DNA from: Inonotus obliquus
Taxonomy: Eukaryota; Basidiomycota; Agaricomycetes; Hymenochaetales; Hymenochaetaceae
Reading direction: 5' to 3'
Length of the DNA: 64,000 bases
Assembly: GCA_032164295.1 (NCBI GenBank)
Contig: JAJHTX010000007.1
Span: forward strand, 186,001 to 250,000
Position 1 is the stretch's first letter. The number at the start of each line of letters is the position of its first letter. The notes beneath the pieces are model-generated. The model saw only the letters and a program-made list of their open reading frames with translations. It was not told the DNA's origin and searched no databases. Position numbers and translations under genes: made by a program. Shown piece after piece: positions 22,946 to 35,815 of this stretch.

Positions 22946-24084
22946 ATGGCGGCACTGTACCCTTCTCGTATTGCTTCAGATCTGGGACATGGACTGGGAA
23001 AACACGTCTCCTTTGCAATGCGCTTTGCGAGCTCAGGCTTCGGTTTCAACTTCAGGTCCAGTTCGACCGGCCGCAATGCTAGTAACCCTACTAACAGCAG
23101 TAGCAATAACGCCAACCTCAACACAAGGAGGCGAGATCAGAAAGGCGCATCTACTAGTACTGCTAGAAACAATAATCTTGGGTCAAAGTCTAGCTCCAGT
23201 CCTAGCTCCGTACCTCCACGGCCTCCTAGGGCTAAGACAAGGCGAAACACCTCCGCACCATTGACTAGAAGACGCAGTACGATGGCCCGGTCAACGTTAA
23301 CGTCAGCACCAGCATCGCAATCGCAATCGATGCCGTATCTCGAAGAGCAACTCTTCGCTTTCTCCAAAATCCCGTTGGGAGACTTTGAGTCGATCATGGC
23401 GTGGGTCGAAACGCACCAAGCGGTAGACTTGCAGGCGTGTAGGGAAAAGATGCTGTGGCAAACGTATAAGACGTTCGAAAGGTTGTTGAAGAGGGATTTT
23501 GAGGAGAGGCACTTGAGGCTTGTTCAAGAGTTTACGAATCAATGTGTGCAGACGTATGCGATCCTGGATTACGGTGCGGATTGCGGGTATGAAAATTTGA
23601 GGAAATATATAAGGAAGTGAGTGGACGGTTGTCCTTCTCGACGTCCTTGAATGAATACTGAATCGATGCAGCCTGGTTTTGACGCCTGATATGGCGAGGA
23701 TGAACTACCTCGCTAGGTGGGTATTTAGAGCTCATTCCTCAATGAAATCACGACTCACAGGACTTATCCAGAATGATGCGCCTGCCGCCACACGAAAGAC
23801 TCGACTGCATCACAAGGCGAGTCAACACAAGTCAGATACCTCATACCGATCGTTGCTGACCTCGTTTGCGCAGACCTGTTCCAGGGCATCTGGAGAAACT
23901 GAAATGGTTCTGCCTGCTGTACGATCATCTATACGAGAAAGTTGAGCAGGAAGCGCGTCATCGCATGGAGAGGACACTGCTCAATAGGTTCCAGACGAGA
24001 CTCGAGACTGTGCAGGCGCGGTTGTCGAGGGGAACGGGTACTTTGCTGAGTTCGCCAGAGGTCGAGGTCGGGCGGGCATTCTAA
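22946..24084 (+). CDS. Conserved-looking protein of unknown function, helical C-terminal half
   Basis: Four exons, 22946-23616, 23672-23720, 23761-23816 and 23874-24084, give 987 nt and 328 aa. Intron 3 uses a GC-AG pair (AAG|GCGAGT...GCAG), the only way to keep the frame. Intron 2 is only 40 nt. Residues about 30-125 are Ser/Asn/Arg/Pro rich and likely disordered. From about 130 (PYLEEQLFAFSKIPL) the protein is helical, with WVETHQAVD, LLKRDFEERHLRLVQEF, LSRMMRLPPHERLDCI and HLEKLKWFCLLYDHLYEKV. No known domain recognised. Confidence 0.62.
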
Positions 24085-24230
24085 ACTTCGTTCGTCACCA
24101 TTTGTTTTATTCTCAACTCAGGACGCTGTGCTTCTGTATTTTACACGGATGTGATGTTCTTAATTTTTTGCTGATTAGTTATCGTGTCTCAATAAACTAG
24201 TTGAGCAATACTCACACATAATACTAATAC

Positions 24231-24671
24231 TCATGATAATTCCCCCCTGCTGGCCAAGTATGCTGCACCAGAGTCCGCCCACACCTCGTATACCTTCACC
24301 TTGAACTCGTCGTCGAACTCAAGACGGTACGTGAACACCTCGTCCCAGCTGTTGCCTGTCGCCTTCCAGGTGAACCTAGCCTGACCCTTTACCGACACCA
24401 TTCGCGCCTCCGCATCGGCAAAATACTCTGAGAACCTCATATTATCGTAAGAGAGGAGACTAGCGATGATGGTGAAGTACTCCTTTGCCCCATCCACGCC
24501 GGTAAAACGACGGCCAAGAAAAGGAGCCAGATGTTGCAACCCATGCTCAAGGCAGAGTGTATCTTCCCGCTGAGCAAAATGCTTTGATATCTCGTCGAGA
24601 GGTTTGTGGCTGGCGAAAGCGTCGCAAAACTCGCGTGCAACAGCGAGGAGATGATGGCGATGAGAAGACAT
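24231..24671 (-). CDS. SnoaL/NTF2-like small protein
   Basis: Intronless, 146 aa. The pattern is that of a SnoaL-like single-domain cone fold: N-terminal helix (AREFCDAFASHKPLDEISKHF), PFLGRRFTGVDGAKEYF, then alternating strands ending in VFTYRLEFDDEFKVKVYEVWADSG. Such proteins may be enzymes (isomerases, hydrolases) or binding proteins. No catalytic residue can be assigned from sequence alone. Divergent from the Ser-rich gene starting at 24913, with 241 bp between starts. Confidence 0.75.
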   Translation of the reverse strand: MSSHRHHLLAVAREFCDAFASHKPLDEISKHFAQREDTLCLEHGLQHLAPFLGRRFTGVDGAKEYFTIIASLLSYDNMRFSEYFADAEARMVSVKGQARFTWKATGNSWDEVFTYRLEFDDEFKVKVYEVWADSGAAYLASRGELS

Positions 24672-24912
24672 TAATTATAATGAAAATATATTGAGGTATT
24701 GTTAGCGAGTTGATGAGACTTTATTTGGGAGACGGCACGCGCGACGACCACGCCCCTTTGCTTCCCTCAACAACCCTTGGCCTTCTACCACCACCACGCC
24801 AACAACACTCAGGCAAGTTCCCCACCATTTCAGCGCGTCGTTGACGACGCACCCTTTCCTTCCTTTTTCCACGCCTTCATGTTGGTGTCGTATTGTGTTG
24901 TTCTCGCTTCAA

Positions 24913-27900
24913 ATGTCTTCTGGTACCGGCAACACTTCTCGCCCTGCCACTGTTGGAACTAGAAATAAAAACAACACGACAAGGCACAGGCGTCCGCTCT
25001 CTGCCATATTCCTCGGCAACCCAGCCCAGCTACCCGACCTTCCCGAGCCGCCGAGTACCGCAGGTAGTCCGGCATCGTCTGGCTTGCCTTCCCCTCCTGC
25101 CTCCAATTCGACTGGAAGTGGTAGCAACGGCGGTGATTTGAGCAACGAAAGCGTCCGCGTGCCTGTTTCACTCATGAAGAACAGCAGCAATGGCGCTGGT
25201 GGTGGTGCTCGTTCGAGGAGCATGAGCAGATCCTCGAGTGATGATGGCGATGGTGTAGATGATGAGGACCACACTGCGAGGTTGTCGGGCGGACCTCCTA
25301 GCTCACAAACGCATGATATGGATTCCAATGAAGCTGCGTTGCAGCGTGTTAAGAGCCTAACACAACGCAATCGCCTGGTGGGTTTTATATCTCAAAATGC
25401 ATCTCATTCTCTATCTCAGGTCGTCATAATTAGGTCCTTAATAAACTAGCCTCACTGTCTTCCGGTACTCGACTTGCAAGTCCTTCTCCACTTACTGGGT
25501 CTCGTCGTTCTCCTGCTCCCCCGACAGCCAATTCCACTAGCTCTTCCTCCAGGATAACAAGACGACGGTCTGAGTCGCACGCATCTGGCTCGGAGACAGA
25601 GCGCGAGAATGCAAACGATGGAGCTTCGGATTCCGAGGGTCTTTCTGAGACACCGACCTCAATTGCTGGTTCACATTTTCGATCTGCAAGCATGGCAGAA
25701 AGACGTCCTATGACACTAGCTGATTCAAAACAGGTTTCTTCGGAGCGACTAGGTCGGGTCGAACTCAGGGATGAAGCTATTCGACAGGCTCGCCCGCAGA
25801 GCCGTGCTGAAACCGTCGAGGCCGCGGCTCTTGCCGCAGTAGCCCAATCTCGACAAGAGAGCCCTGTTGAGACGAGGCGTAGACCCCTGCCTCGTGAATT
25901 TCTGGGCAATGATGTAGGTACCTCGCATTCAGAAAGTTAAAAAGCAAATTATTTATTAGCTTCCTAATTTAGGCAGTTGGGCATCCGCCTCAAACCCCTA
26001 GACGGGAACGTACTACTTCGGGTACATACTCAGTCCAGGATTCCCCTTCTTCCCCTTCATCATCAAAGGCTACACTTCATGATTCCCCAATGACTCCAAG
26101 GACGAGAGCTTCGCGTTACTCGACTCTACGTGAAATTACGCGAAGAAATCAGACGAGATGGTTATCGCAAGACCTATCACCTTTGAAGAATAGTATCACC
26201 GCTATAGAAGGTGGTTCTCCCACTCGTCGCGTGGATCTTGGGGATAGTCCGCGGCGCAATTTCGTCGGAGAGAGTTTGCGTGCAGCTGGATTGGTGAAAC
26301 TACGCGAAGAAAGTGATGACGTCTTCGGCGGTGCCGACGCAAGCCGGCGACTTCGAATAAGCAGCGATGTTGGTGTACGACCCACGGAAAGTAGGTTGGA
26401 TACATCTTCAAGGCCGGGTACAAGATTCAGCGAACGTCCGGTGGCATCCGATACTGAACGCTACGTCGGACCTCAGACTCCTGCAAATGCACCTCACAGT
26501 TTTGCACGTCGAAACGTCCAGACGGCAGCTAAGAATGAGCGTTCTTCAACATCTTTAGATAAATACCGCGATGAGCCGCAAACTGCTCCCCCTGCTCTCC
26601 GGTCTTATAATTCAACGTATGCAGCTCCCGAGCCGGAGCGTGACCGACAAGCAGTCGGGGATATAACTTCCCGTCCGTCATCTGAGCTACGTCGGTTTGC
26701 GCTTTCTTCAGCTTCTGCTGCCGAACGGAGTGGATCATCATTGGCAAGGAGACAATCTCCCGCAAGTCCGTTGCATGCAGCATCTGCAGCTGTCGGAGAT
26801 GGTACTCCAGAGCACACGCGTTTGATGCTAGAATCCTTGGGCATGTTTGAGTCTCAGTTGTCTAGACTTCCGTCGTTAGGTAGCACGACAACAGTGACTA
26901 TCCCGGAGCTATTCAGATCAGCGCAAAATATTGTCCATTCTGCTGATGCGCTTAGTAACATGCTACGGAGAGGGACCGCACATGCTCTGGAGGAACAAAT
27001 TGATGCTGAATTAGGGGAAGATGGCCGAGCAATCGATCTGGTAAGCCTTTGGAGAGATGTCGGAGCCGAGTACCGAGAGAGCGTTCGGGTGAGCGATGAA
27101 CTTGTACGGACGATGACGTCCTTCCTTCTTGGCGTTGGCAAGGTGTTACGCGAGGCGACGTCAGAGAGCTCTCACAATCGGACTTTATCGATTGATGACA
27201 GCCCGCGACGACGAAACACTCCGGACGTGCAGGCTACCGGGGATGGGAGTCGTAGATCAGAAAGCACGCGGTTATCCTCCGAAGGGAATCGTAGTAGTCT
27301 GGACGGGAAGAATCGTTGGATGATCTCGTCTGGAGATACAGGGAGGACGCAAACATCTTTCACGTCCTTGCATAGTGCTTCATCCACAAGCTCCTTCCGA
27401 CCTATGACAGTATCACAGCGACTCGCGGAAGCTGAGCTCGGGAGCAGACATTCGGAATCTGTCAACGAGGGTGATAACGGATCGCGGAAGCTTTCTAGAT
27501 TATCGGTGACCTCGCGGCTTTTTGAACGTGAGGCTCTTCAAGAGCTACGAGAGCGAGAGGTGAAAGTCAATACACCTATAGATGACGGTGGAGCTTTTGA
27601 TTCGTCGCCGTCTGCCGCCGCTGCGGCCCGCCAGCATGGAACTGTTCCTCGCCGTACAAACACCGTCTCTATCCCTCCTACCCTTTCAACACTTCCATCC
27701 GAGTCCTTGCTTTCTCGACGATCTACAGAGAAGGCTGCGAGTATCCGGCGTCAGAAAGCGACCGGTTCCACTGGCCGTGCTGCCAGTTCAATCTTCCCCG
27801 CTCTTACGCAGGCCACGGAACCCACTACGGCTGTGAATAAGTTGCAAGCGTCGCCTGAACGTCCTCGACATGCCGCTACTTCATCCACCTCGCGAACCTT

Positions 27901-28186
27901 CTCTCGGACAGGAGGGGCGGCCGTTGCAGGATTGCAGCAGAGCATACAACGCGACGTCCGAAAGAGGGCTACTTCTATTGGTTCTGTGAATGAGTCCGAT
28001 ACTCGCCAAGGACGCAACAATGCTTCGGGTGCTGATACAGGCGGACGGCGTCCACGCGTCTCTCTGGATAGTGCGACCAGCTCTGCTACCGGTAACTCAA
28101 ATAATAACACTGGTGCCGGCACGTTCCCTGCTCGCGCGGCACGCGATCGGCGTGGCACAATGACGAACATGTTCGCACGATCCTAG
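24913..28186 (+). CDS. Large Ser/Arg-rich low-complexity protein of unknown function
   Basis: Three exons, 24913-25377, 25434-25913 and 25973-28186, sum to 3,159 nt, 1,052 aa. The start is the ATG after a pyrimidine-rich leader. The frame across intron 1 is fixed by NRL|VLNKLASLSS. Most of the protein is disordered: Ser-rich runs, SSSRITRRRSESHASGSE, many R-R-x-S type sites suitable for kinases. An ordered helical block lies at about 555-670 (RLMLESLGMFESQLSRLPSL, TIPELFRSAQNIVHSADALSNML, DLVSLWRDVGAEYRESVRVSDELVRTMTSFLLGVGKVLRE). The family was not recognised; cytoskeletal or polarity scaffolds have such a layout, but that is only a guess. Confidence 0.6.
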
Positions 28187-31100
28187 ACCCCACATTCCCG
28201 TCGTGTATCCGTTTTTCTAGAGCCTTTGGCGTATGATTGTAGGTTATGATTGTAAGTTACTGTTAGTCTTCTTTGATCACGATTTACGGATTTTGATTTC
28301 GGATGTCCGTCACAGGAACTCGGGGAGAATTCTCCTGGCTGTTTGATAATGTCCGACGAACGTCGCATCTGTACATCGGCCCGTGCAGTGGTCCCATCAC
28401 CCTTCCTCGTTTCTCTTCTTTTTCTCAGACTCAAGCTCAAGCAAGGACCTTCAAATGCTTCAACATCATTTTCTCTCGAAGCTGCTCTCTCTTGATCCTC
28501 TACTCTGTTCCGGGTTCTCGATTTCTGACCCTGTCCCATCTTACCCAGTGCTTCGTACCTGTTCTCGTTCTTTGTCTTTTCCGTTTTTTCGTTCCGTTCC
28601 GTATATAGTTCTTTGAAAGAACACCCCCGTTCGTGTGTGCTCTGTTCTCGTTCATTAGTTTCAATTTCCTTCATATTGGTATTGATATTCTTCCGTTCTT
28701 TGCTTGCCTTTTCTGTTCACTACTTTATTTGCCTCGGTCCCCTACCGTCGACCCCGTAAACTTTTCACCTTCGGTCTTGAAAGACTCCATATATGTGTAT
28801 GGGCTATGCACGCTATGTATATGTCCCCGTCTCCCTTACCGTTCCCGCTTCCGCCCTCTCCTTGGCCCATCTGCCTCCAATTGTTCGCCTTGTCTGTGCG
28901 ATTCCGACCACCTTGATGTATCGATGTCAGATTCAAAGCTCGTAGCAGTCCCCATTTTCTCTGACTCACTCACCCACACCTTGTCGAGTGTATAAAAATG
29001 TGCATTCTCCAGTGTTGTTTCAAAATTACAGACAATATATGAAATGAATTACATTTGAACGTCGTCGTATTGATAACAGGTTGTTTGAATGGTTATCGAT
29101 TATTGTTGCTCTGGATCCAATACAAGTTCCGCATCTTGCTCTACACGCACGTACTCTTTTTCGGACGTCGGATCAACTGAGATGATCAACAAGAACAAGG
29201 ACACCAATCCTAAGCGACCCTCGCGATTACAGCATCCCCCTTATCCTGTGCCTATGATATTCAGTTAGCCTTTGACAGTATACTCTTCTTGACTTTTTCA
29301 GTTGACCCTTCTTTCGGCCACCCCCTTTTTCTGAGAGGGTGTAATTCCCGGATATATAGGTAAAATTTTATCGATAGATCGCAAATAAGAGAGTGGGATT
29401 TTGTTTGATTGAGTATGTGAATTCGCTCCGATATGTCCGGTCGGTCCGAATGGATCGGGGAATTCTGGTTTCGCCGTTTCGTATATATATGAGTGTCGTT
29501 CGGATCTTTTCTTAAATGCGGATCGTCCACCTCCATCGTGAATTCTTCAACCGTCTTTTTGATTGGGTGTGGGTCTCCTTATCGACTTGGGAAAGCGGAG
29601 GAGTAGCTTTGGAAAGGCAAATGAGGGTGGGTATAAGGTGAGACGATGGGAATTCGAGGGATAAGTTTTGATTGTGTGGGGAGGTTTTCTGTCTATCGGA
29701 GAGGAGAGGGGACGGGTGTAGTAACTCGGTGATATTGATAGTTCGGGGTGGGAGATGGGAGAAGCAGGACGGGGGGCCGGGAAGCGCGGGGACAAGATGG
29801 TGCGGGGGATTTTTATAGGATAGAGTGGAGTTTGTGAATTCTGCACGTCATTCATTGTGATGATACGTTGCGACGATCACAGTGTGGTGGTTGCTACCCT
29901 CGGGAGGTTGGTCCGAAAACTGCCTACAATGAATAGAGGGATCTTGAAATTTTGATAAGGCCGGTAACTTGAGCAAGAAGGCAAATTGCTCGCGTGGTTA
30001 ACGAAGGATCATGAATACTTCTTTCCGCTCTCCTTCAGTGATCCGCTTGATGTTTCACGGAAGGTGTATGAGGGGGTCGGAAGGGGTCAGGCGTCACTGT
30101 AAGAGGATAACCTGAAACGAAACGAAGGGGGACTGAATGCTATTAAGCCCTGGACGTAATAGCTTCTCTTCGTGCCGCGGCAAGTGGCATCTCGTCCCGA
30201 ACGGTCTCGTCGACACAGGGGTTCACGCATCAACGGACAAGCATATAAATGCCCCGCGTCCGTTTATGCCTCAACTTTCCAAGATCGACTAGGGTTCTCT
30301 TCGTCTTCGCATTGCAGAAGTGCGGCATCGGCACCAGGTCTACAAATACTCCTTCTCTTCTCTTCGTTCATTCGCCTATAGTTCAGGTGGCTATGCAGAT
30401 TTCGCAGATAAGCCTATGATATTAACTGCGCGAGCGCGTGTCATACCTGTAAAAGAATTATGCATGCACCCATCTTTGTGACACAGACGTACTTAAAAGT
30501 ATAAAAGGCCGGGAGCTTGGTTCTTCGCTATTCCCTCATTTGAGCCGCACAACCGAAAGTTTGCGTGTAATATCAAGCCGTCAGACCGTCAATGACCGAT
30601 AAAATAGACCGGCTGCCGGGTGTTGAAGGGATGTTAAGTGCGATCCAGGGAGTCTGGTCCCTCCCCTTTTCATCCCTTGTCGCGGCTTCGTTATGCTAAC
30701 CTAATAATGAATGAGTAGTACGCTATAGCATCGTTTAAGTTTGGCCGTCGTGTTGTGATCTGACCCCGCTGGTGTGAAACTCTTCCACCACTTCCTTCTC
30801 CATGGCTGTTCCGCCCAAACTAGACTGTATTCCTGCTGTTTCTGTATTTCTTCTTCTCGTCGCCTGGCTCGGTCCGTACATGCGTACAGGGCACGCATCA
30901 CGAGGCGCCCCAGTGATGCGGGTGATGATCGTGATAGTGGTGGGGACTGGGCCCTGAGCTTGAGCTTGAGTCTGAACTGTGCTTTTCTTGGACTTACTGA
31001 CTAGAGACCGACATCGGGACGCGGTCTGCTCCGGCCTATATGATGTGCGCAATGGCTATCGTTGCCCTGCGTGACTTGTCTCCCAGTCACTCCTGCTTGA

Positions 31101-31664
31101 CTCTTGCGCTCGTCATGGTCCCTGCTCTGCGGGCAGAATAGCTTGATAGACAAGATACTGATTGGAGGCTTGCTCAGATGTTACAATTGACAGGGCGCCA
31201 GACTGGGGGCTAGGAAGACTGATGCGACAACAACGGCTTTATATCGTTTCAGCTGCACGCTTAATAGGCGTGGACGACGACAACGCCCTAAGGAGAGGGT
31301 CTAGAGAAAAAAGGGGAGAAAATATCTTGGCAAATAATCATCTGAGATCAATATTCCCGAATTTGGCCTATGTCGAATGCTAATCCTGGATCTCCCTGCA
31401 AGTGCTCTTGGCTGATTCTCCGGTGGTCAAACTGAGGGATAAACATCTTTTTGACCGAGCATTGCGATTGAGGGAGAAGCGGAGGGAAGGGATCCCCAAA
31501 TAGCGGTGAGTTACCATAAAAGGGAAAGGTACGTGACGAATATGGATATAATGTGACACTACATAGAGTGTGACAGTGAGTTATGATCAATTTCGTCTGA
31601 TGTGATCCCTTTTGCTGAGTCGCCGCCCTTTCCGTCCTCCATCTACCAGCCCAGCCAGGTGATC
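28187..31664. other. 3.5-kb gene-free stretch upstream of the transcription factor
   Basis: It holds the 3' flank of the preceding gene, pyrimidine-rich tracts (28330-28760), a G-rich stretch at 29560-29830 and AT-rich patches. Scattered open frames on both strands are low-complexity and unsupported. A 'gtataaaaggc' TATA-like site is at about 30499, but no gene follows that I can support. Long upstream regions are common before fungal regulators; regulatory content is possible but unproven. Confidence 0.4.
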
Positions 31665-34600
31665 ATGTCTCTCCTTCAAATCACCTCTCCCTTTCATCTT
31701 CAACAACCACTCCATCAGCAGCCACTCCAGCAGCAGCAGGACCAGCAAAAGAAAAGGACCCGTCGGAGATTGCGTGTAAGCTGTGTCGAATGCACACGCA
31801 GGCGTCAGGTAGGTATCCCCGTCGGACCCACACAACCACCATCATTTCACTCATATCTCGGCGTTTTCTTTGTTTTGCCTTAACCAACGCTCTTACCGGA
31901 CATTGCAAAATCTTTCAATTCTTCTTTTCCTTCCCCTCTTCATTTTTATTCCCTCTTGTAGAAATGTGATAGGCAGCAGCCCTGTGGATTGTGTAAGACT
32001 CGAGGCGTCGAGCATCTTTGTAGGTGGGAGACCGAGCCGTATGCACGGCCCCCGCCGGCTCGTCCTCCGGGCACGAGCAGAGCAGGTCCAAGGAGGAATC
32101 AACAGGCGCAACAACAGCAGCAGCACCAACAGCAACAGATACTGACTGCCGCGGATGGCCTTATCACTACCCTTACCCCCAGCCCCAGCCTCAGCGTCTC
32201 ACCGTCCTGGAACTTCCTTAACAGCCCAACTAGTCAGATATATCTGTCTGAACTTGGTGGATCTTCTTTGCCACCCTCGCCTTCCCAGGCATCTTTAGCT
32301 GGCACAATCTCCCGGACGTCCCTGAGTCCACTTGCCCGTCCGCATGAGGTGCTTAAAGAAGCCGCTCTGGCCTTGGCGGGCATGCGGCTCAATGAAGAGG
32401 TTTGTAATTCACTATGAAGTGACTTTTTCGCATTTCTCATTGTATGACAGGACCGTCGCTTGGGCGAGGGCTCCCTCGCTTGTGCACTACAGGAGGTAGG
32501 CCTCCTAGCGCTCACATAATATCTCTGAAAACTTAGTCATGGCCATTAGCTCACTAACTCTGTTCCGGGTGCAAGGATATATGACCTTCCATTGGCAGCT
32601 CTCCCGCAGTCGACATACGCCGTTATACGCCCGTCCGACTCATTCATTCCCAGATTGCCCGATAAAGAGTAAGTGACCTGTATAGTTATTACGAAATGCC
32701 CCATTCGCTTGCTCAAACAGTTCCAACCGCTGATTATTTACTCGCTCCAAATCAGGCACTGCGATGAACTTCTCTTGGGCTTTTGTGAACACGTGAATTG
32801 GTCAATCGGGATACCGGACGAAGTACTCTTCTCGTACCATGAGAGAATGTGGGCTCAAATTAGAGCCGATCCATCGATCATACAACGTTTTCCACCGAAT
32901 TGGCTTGCCCTGCTTTTTGCAATCTTCGCGTTTTCTCCTAGTTGCCAAACTGAAGAGGAGAGTCGGGACTATTTCAATCAAGCACTTGTAGCGAGGAAAG
33001 TGGAAGAAGAAAAGTATGCCTCGCTAGACTCTCCAAGCCCAGCCAAAGACTTCGAGGGCGCAGTTTTTACTTGTCTTGCGACTGCTTTCCTTGCAAGGTA
33101 CCTCCAGGACCGGGGACGAGTCACGGAGGTCAGTTGCGATTGAGTCTATCGGATGACTCTGATTACATTAATACTTTGATCTATTTTTATAGGCCTGGCG
33201 AGTGGTTGGTTGCGGTTTACGTGATGCCCAAAATGCGGGACTACACCGCTTTCTCGCGCCGGGTAAAGCTAAGCACCTGACAAATGAGCAACGCACGTTC
33301 ATGTTGGTTGGATGGCACCTTTGTGTTGAATTTGACAGGTAGGGAAGATAAATGGAATGGAATGATGAGTGTCTTTGTGTGACCATGATATTAACAGGTA
33401 TCTGTCTCTATTTCTCGGGAGACCAACTGTCGTGCGCGCCAGGGATTGCAATGTTCAGCTTCCCACTGTATCGAGCGTGCTTGCTCCTGATGGAAGCACG
33501 AATACCGCGCTTGTGTTCCAGTATTATTTCATTTCGTTGACTAGAAGAGTTAGCGAAGCTAAAGAGAAGGTGAGCTAAAATTATGTTCCCTTGGATCAAA
33601 ATGTTAAATAAGTTGCAGTTTTTGAGCGAAATACCAGATCATGAAGACGGGCACGCATACTTCACTTCATTGATGGCCGAGTGGCTGGCAAGCCTGCCAT
33701 CGTACTACAAACTAGATCAGCCTCCAGACACGAGCTACAACCACATTTATCGGAAGCTATTCTACCAGCGTCTCACACTGAACTCTTATTACTCGTCGTC
33801 AAGTCTGCTGTACCACCGAGCACTAGCATATGCAAAGCCAGCACAGGATGCGGACGGCACTAATTACGGGATGCAACAGCATCATTCGTGGGACCAAAGC
33901 CAGCTGGCACAATATGCGATAAATATGCTGCACTCCCAGCATGAATTGATGCGGCATCAGACTTGGGAACGACAGGTACCGTTTGATATCAGCATGTATA
34001 TGTTTGAGGCAGCCGTGACCTTGGGAGTGACGCTTCTACGATACTCGCAACATGCATGTGCTTTGGAGTGGCAAGGCGAACTCGCGCAGGCGATTGCGAT
34101 CCTGGAGGGCATGAGGCCGCGTGACTATGGAAAGATTGTTCCGCAAGCGATACAAGTTTTGCGCGTGCTGCAGGATCTATGCGACGATGCTATCCGAAAT
34201 GGAGCGAAAAGCAGTCCGAATGGGACGAGTTACATGGGTGGCAATTATGCTGGGCGTGGCTTCGACCCGGCTGCGATGCAAGAGGAGGCGAAAGTATTTT
34301 TCGAAAGTCGAGCGTTTGATCGGGATGATTATGCGTACCAATCTTCAGATGGAGGCGGGGCGGGGATGAACTCGTCGACGTTATTTGAGAACATGTGGAA
34401 CCAGCAGGCGCAGCAACCGACGGTGGGTATGGTTGCTCCTGATGTGAACCAAGGCTGTGCACCTGTAGCTGCGCCTGGATACACGGCCGCGACCTCTCCG
34501 ACCGCACCTCCTTCTACGCCTCTTTCCGCTGGACCAAGTATTTATTCCGCGGTCAGCCCGACTGACAGCCCATACATGAGCTTCAACACTCATGCATATT

Positions 34601-34701
34601 CTGCGCCGTACCCGATGTGGCCTCCAGAAGAGTATGCGTTTCCGACTACGGGTTTCAATCTTAACGTGAATCATGGTTCGCCGGTGAATGTTCAGTATTA
34701 G
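31665..34701 (+). CDS. Zn2Cys6 fungal transcription factor
   Basis: Eight exons, 31665-31808, 31962-32399, 32451-32495, 32550-32668, 32756-33128, 33193-33338, 33398-33569 and 33619-34701, sum to 2,520 nt, 839 aa. The binuclear zinc cluster spans intron 1: CVECTRRRQ|KCDRQQPC, then GLC and C after eight residues (C-x2-C-x6-C-x5-C-x2-C-x8-C) at about 38-66, preceded by basic KKRTRRR. A Gln run follows at about 88-100. The middle (about 210-560) has the features of the fungal-specific regulatory domain, e.g. ARIYDLPL, HCDELLLGFCEHVNWS and the RYLSLFLGRP-type conserved stretch. The C-terminal third is Ala/Pro/Ser/Gln rich. DNA-binding regulator; targets unknown. The only specific regulator in the window, but no evidence ties it to the FMO modules. 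Confidence 0.9.
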
Positions 34702-35815
34702 TGAGTTTGTTTGATTGCTGTCTAGTTGCTTTGTTTGTTTGTTTGTTTGCTTGTCCGATTTGTTTGTTTCGCATTTTTGCTATCGTCACTGTTTCGTCTG
34801 CTTCTGTCCGTCTTGTCTCCATATACGTTCTCTTCTGTGCTTATCAATCTCTCGCCTACCACTTGTCTCCGTTGTTTTCCGAATTATGAAGAAAAAGAAA
34901 GGGGTGTATTTCATATTTCTTGATGATCTTGAGGATTTGTTCTAGTTATGATTGAATTGTAAATTTGTAATGTGCACCGTAATTGATAGACGTATATAGC
35001 TAGTTTACACTGTTTCGCTTTGCTTTGATGTGTAGTTTCGTGTATTGAAAGAGGATAGGATATGCCTAGACGTTCTCATGCCAGGCGGTGATCTAGGCGC
35101 CAACACCAATACGAAGCTTCTTGAAGTCTTGAGTGCATGCTGAGAAATCTTGGCTATCTATTGTCTCTTTTTGTTAATATTGTTTTAGCTTCTCAACCGG
35201 CGGTGTACTGATGATGGCTATGACGAGACAAAGGAAAGGAAATGGAGATTGACAAAGGAGTAAATGAACAAGAGAACAGCGCCGAGATACGCGTACTCGT
35301 GATTGATGTCTATCATGTGATCGATTTTTATTCAATTTGTATCAAACCTCCGTTCTAGAGATGTGAGATGAATAGAGGTGCGAGGTAAGTAAAGTCCGGA
35401 GATGAGATGAGGCGAAAGGCCACGCTGAGTTGTGCTGGCAATATTAATGATTAGTTTTTAGGGGAGATGGCCTGCGTGAGAAACGTGTTGATCTTTACTA
35501 TATATGGGAATTGTAAAGGAGACTAGCCCTAGCGACGTTGTTCACAGACTTACTAGGGCCTTGGAACGCATGTCCTCCCCGAAACTTCCTCTCGTTCAAC
35601 TAGCGCTATAAGAACATCACGCGTTTCATTCCCTTTCATTGTTCCCGACATCGACCACGACCACGATTACTTTCTTTTCGCTGGGACTAGGGTGCCGTAA
35701 TCTGTGAACACAACGCACGCACGGAGGGACGTGATAGCCTTCTGTCAACCCATTGACACGGACCCGGATCAACTTCTTCATCTCGCACCCCGAAGAGAGA
35801 CAAGAGAGACGAGAG
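34702..35815. other. Intergenic: 3' UTR with TTTG microsatellite, then 5' flank
   Basis: A (TTTG)n run lies at about 34730-34750 in the transcription factor 3' flank. The rest contains no supported gene. The stretch before 35816 contains CACGACCACGATT-like and purine-rich leader sequence. Confidence 0.45.

Noticed and set aside
34730..34760. TTTG microsatellite as a regulatory element
   Set aside because: A short simple repeat in a 3' flank; no evidence of function.
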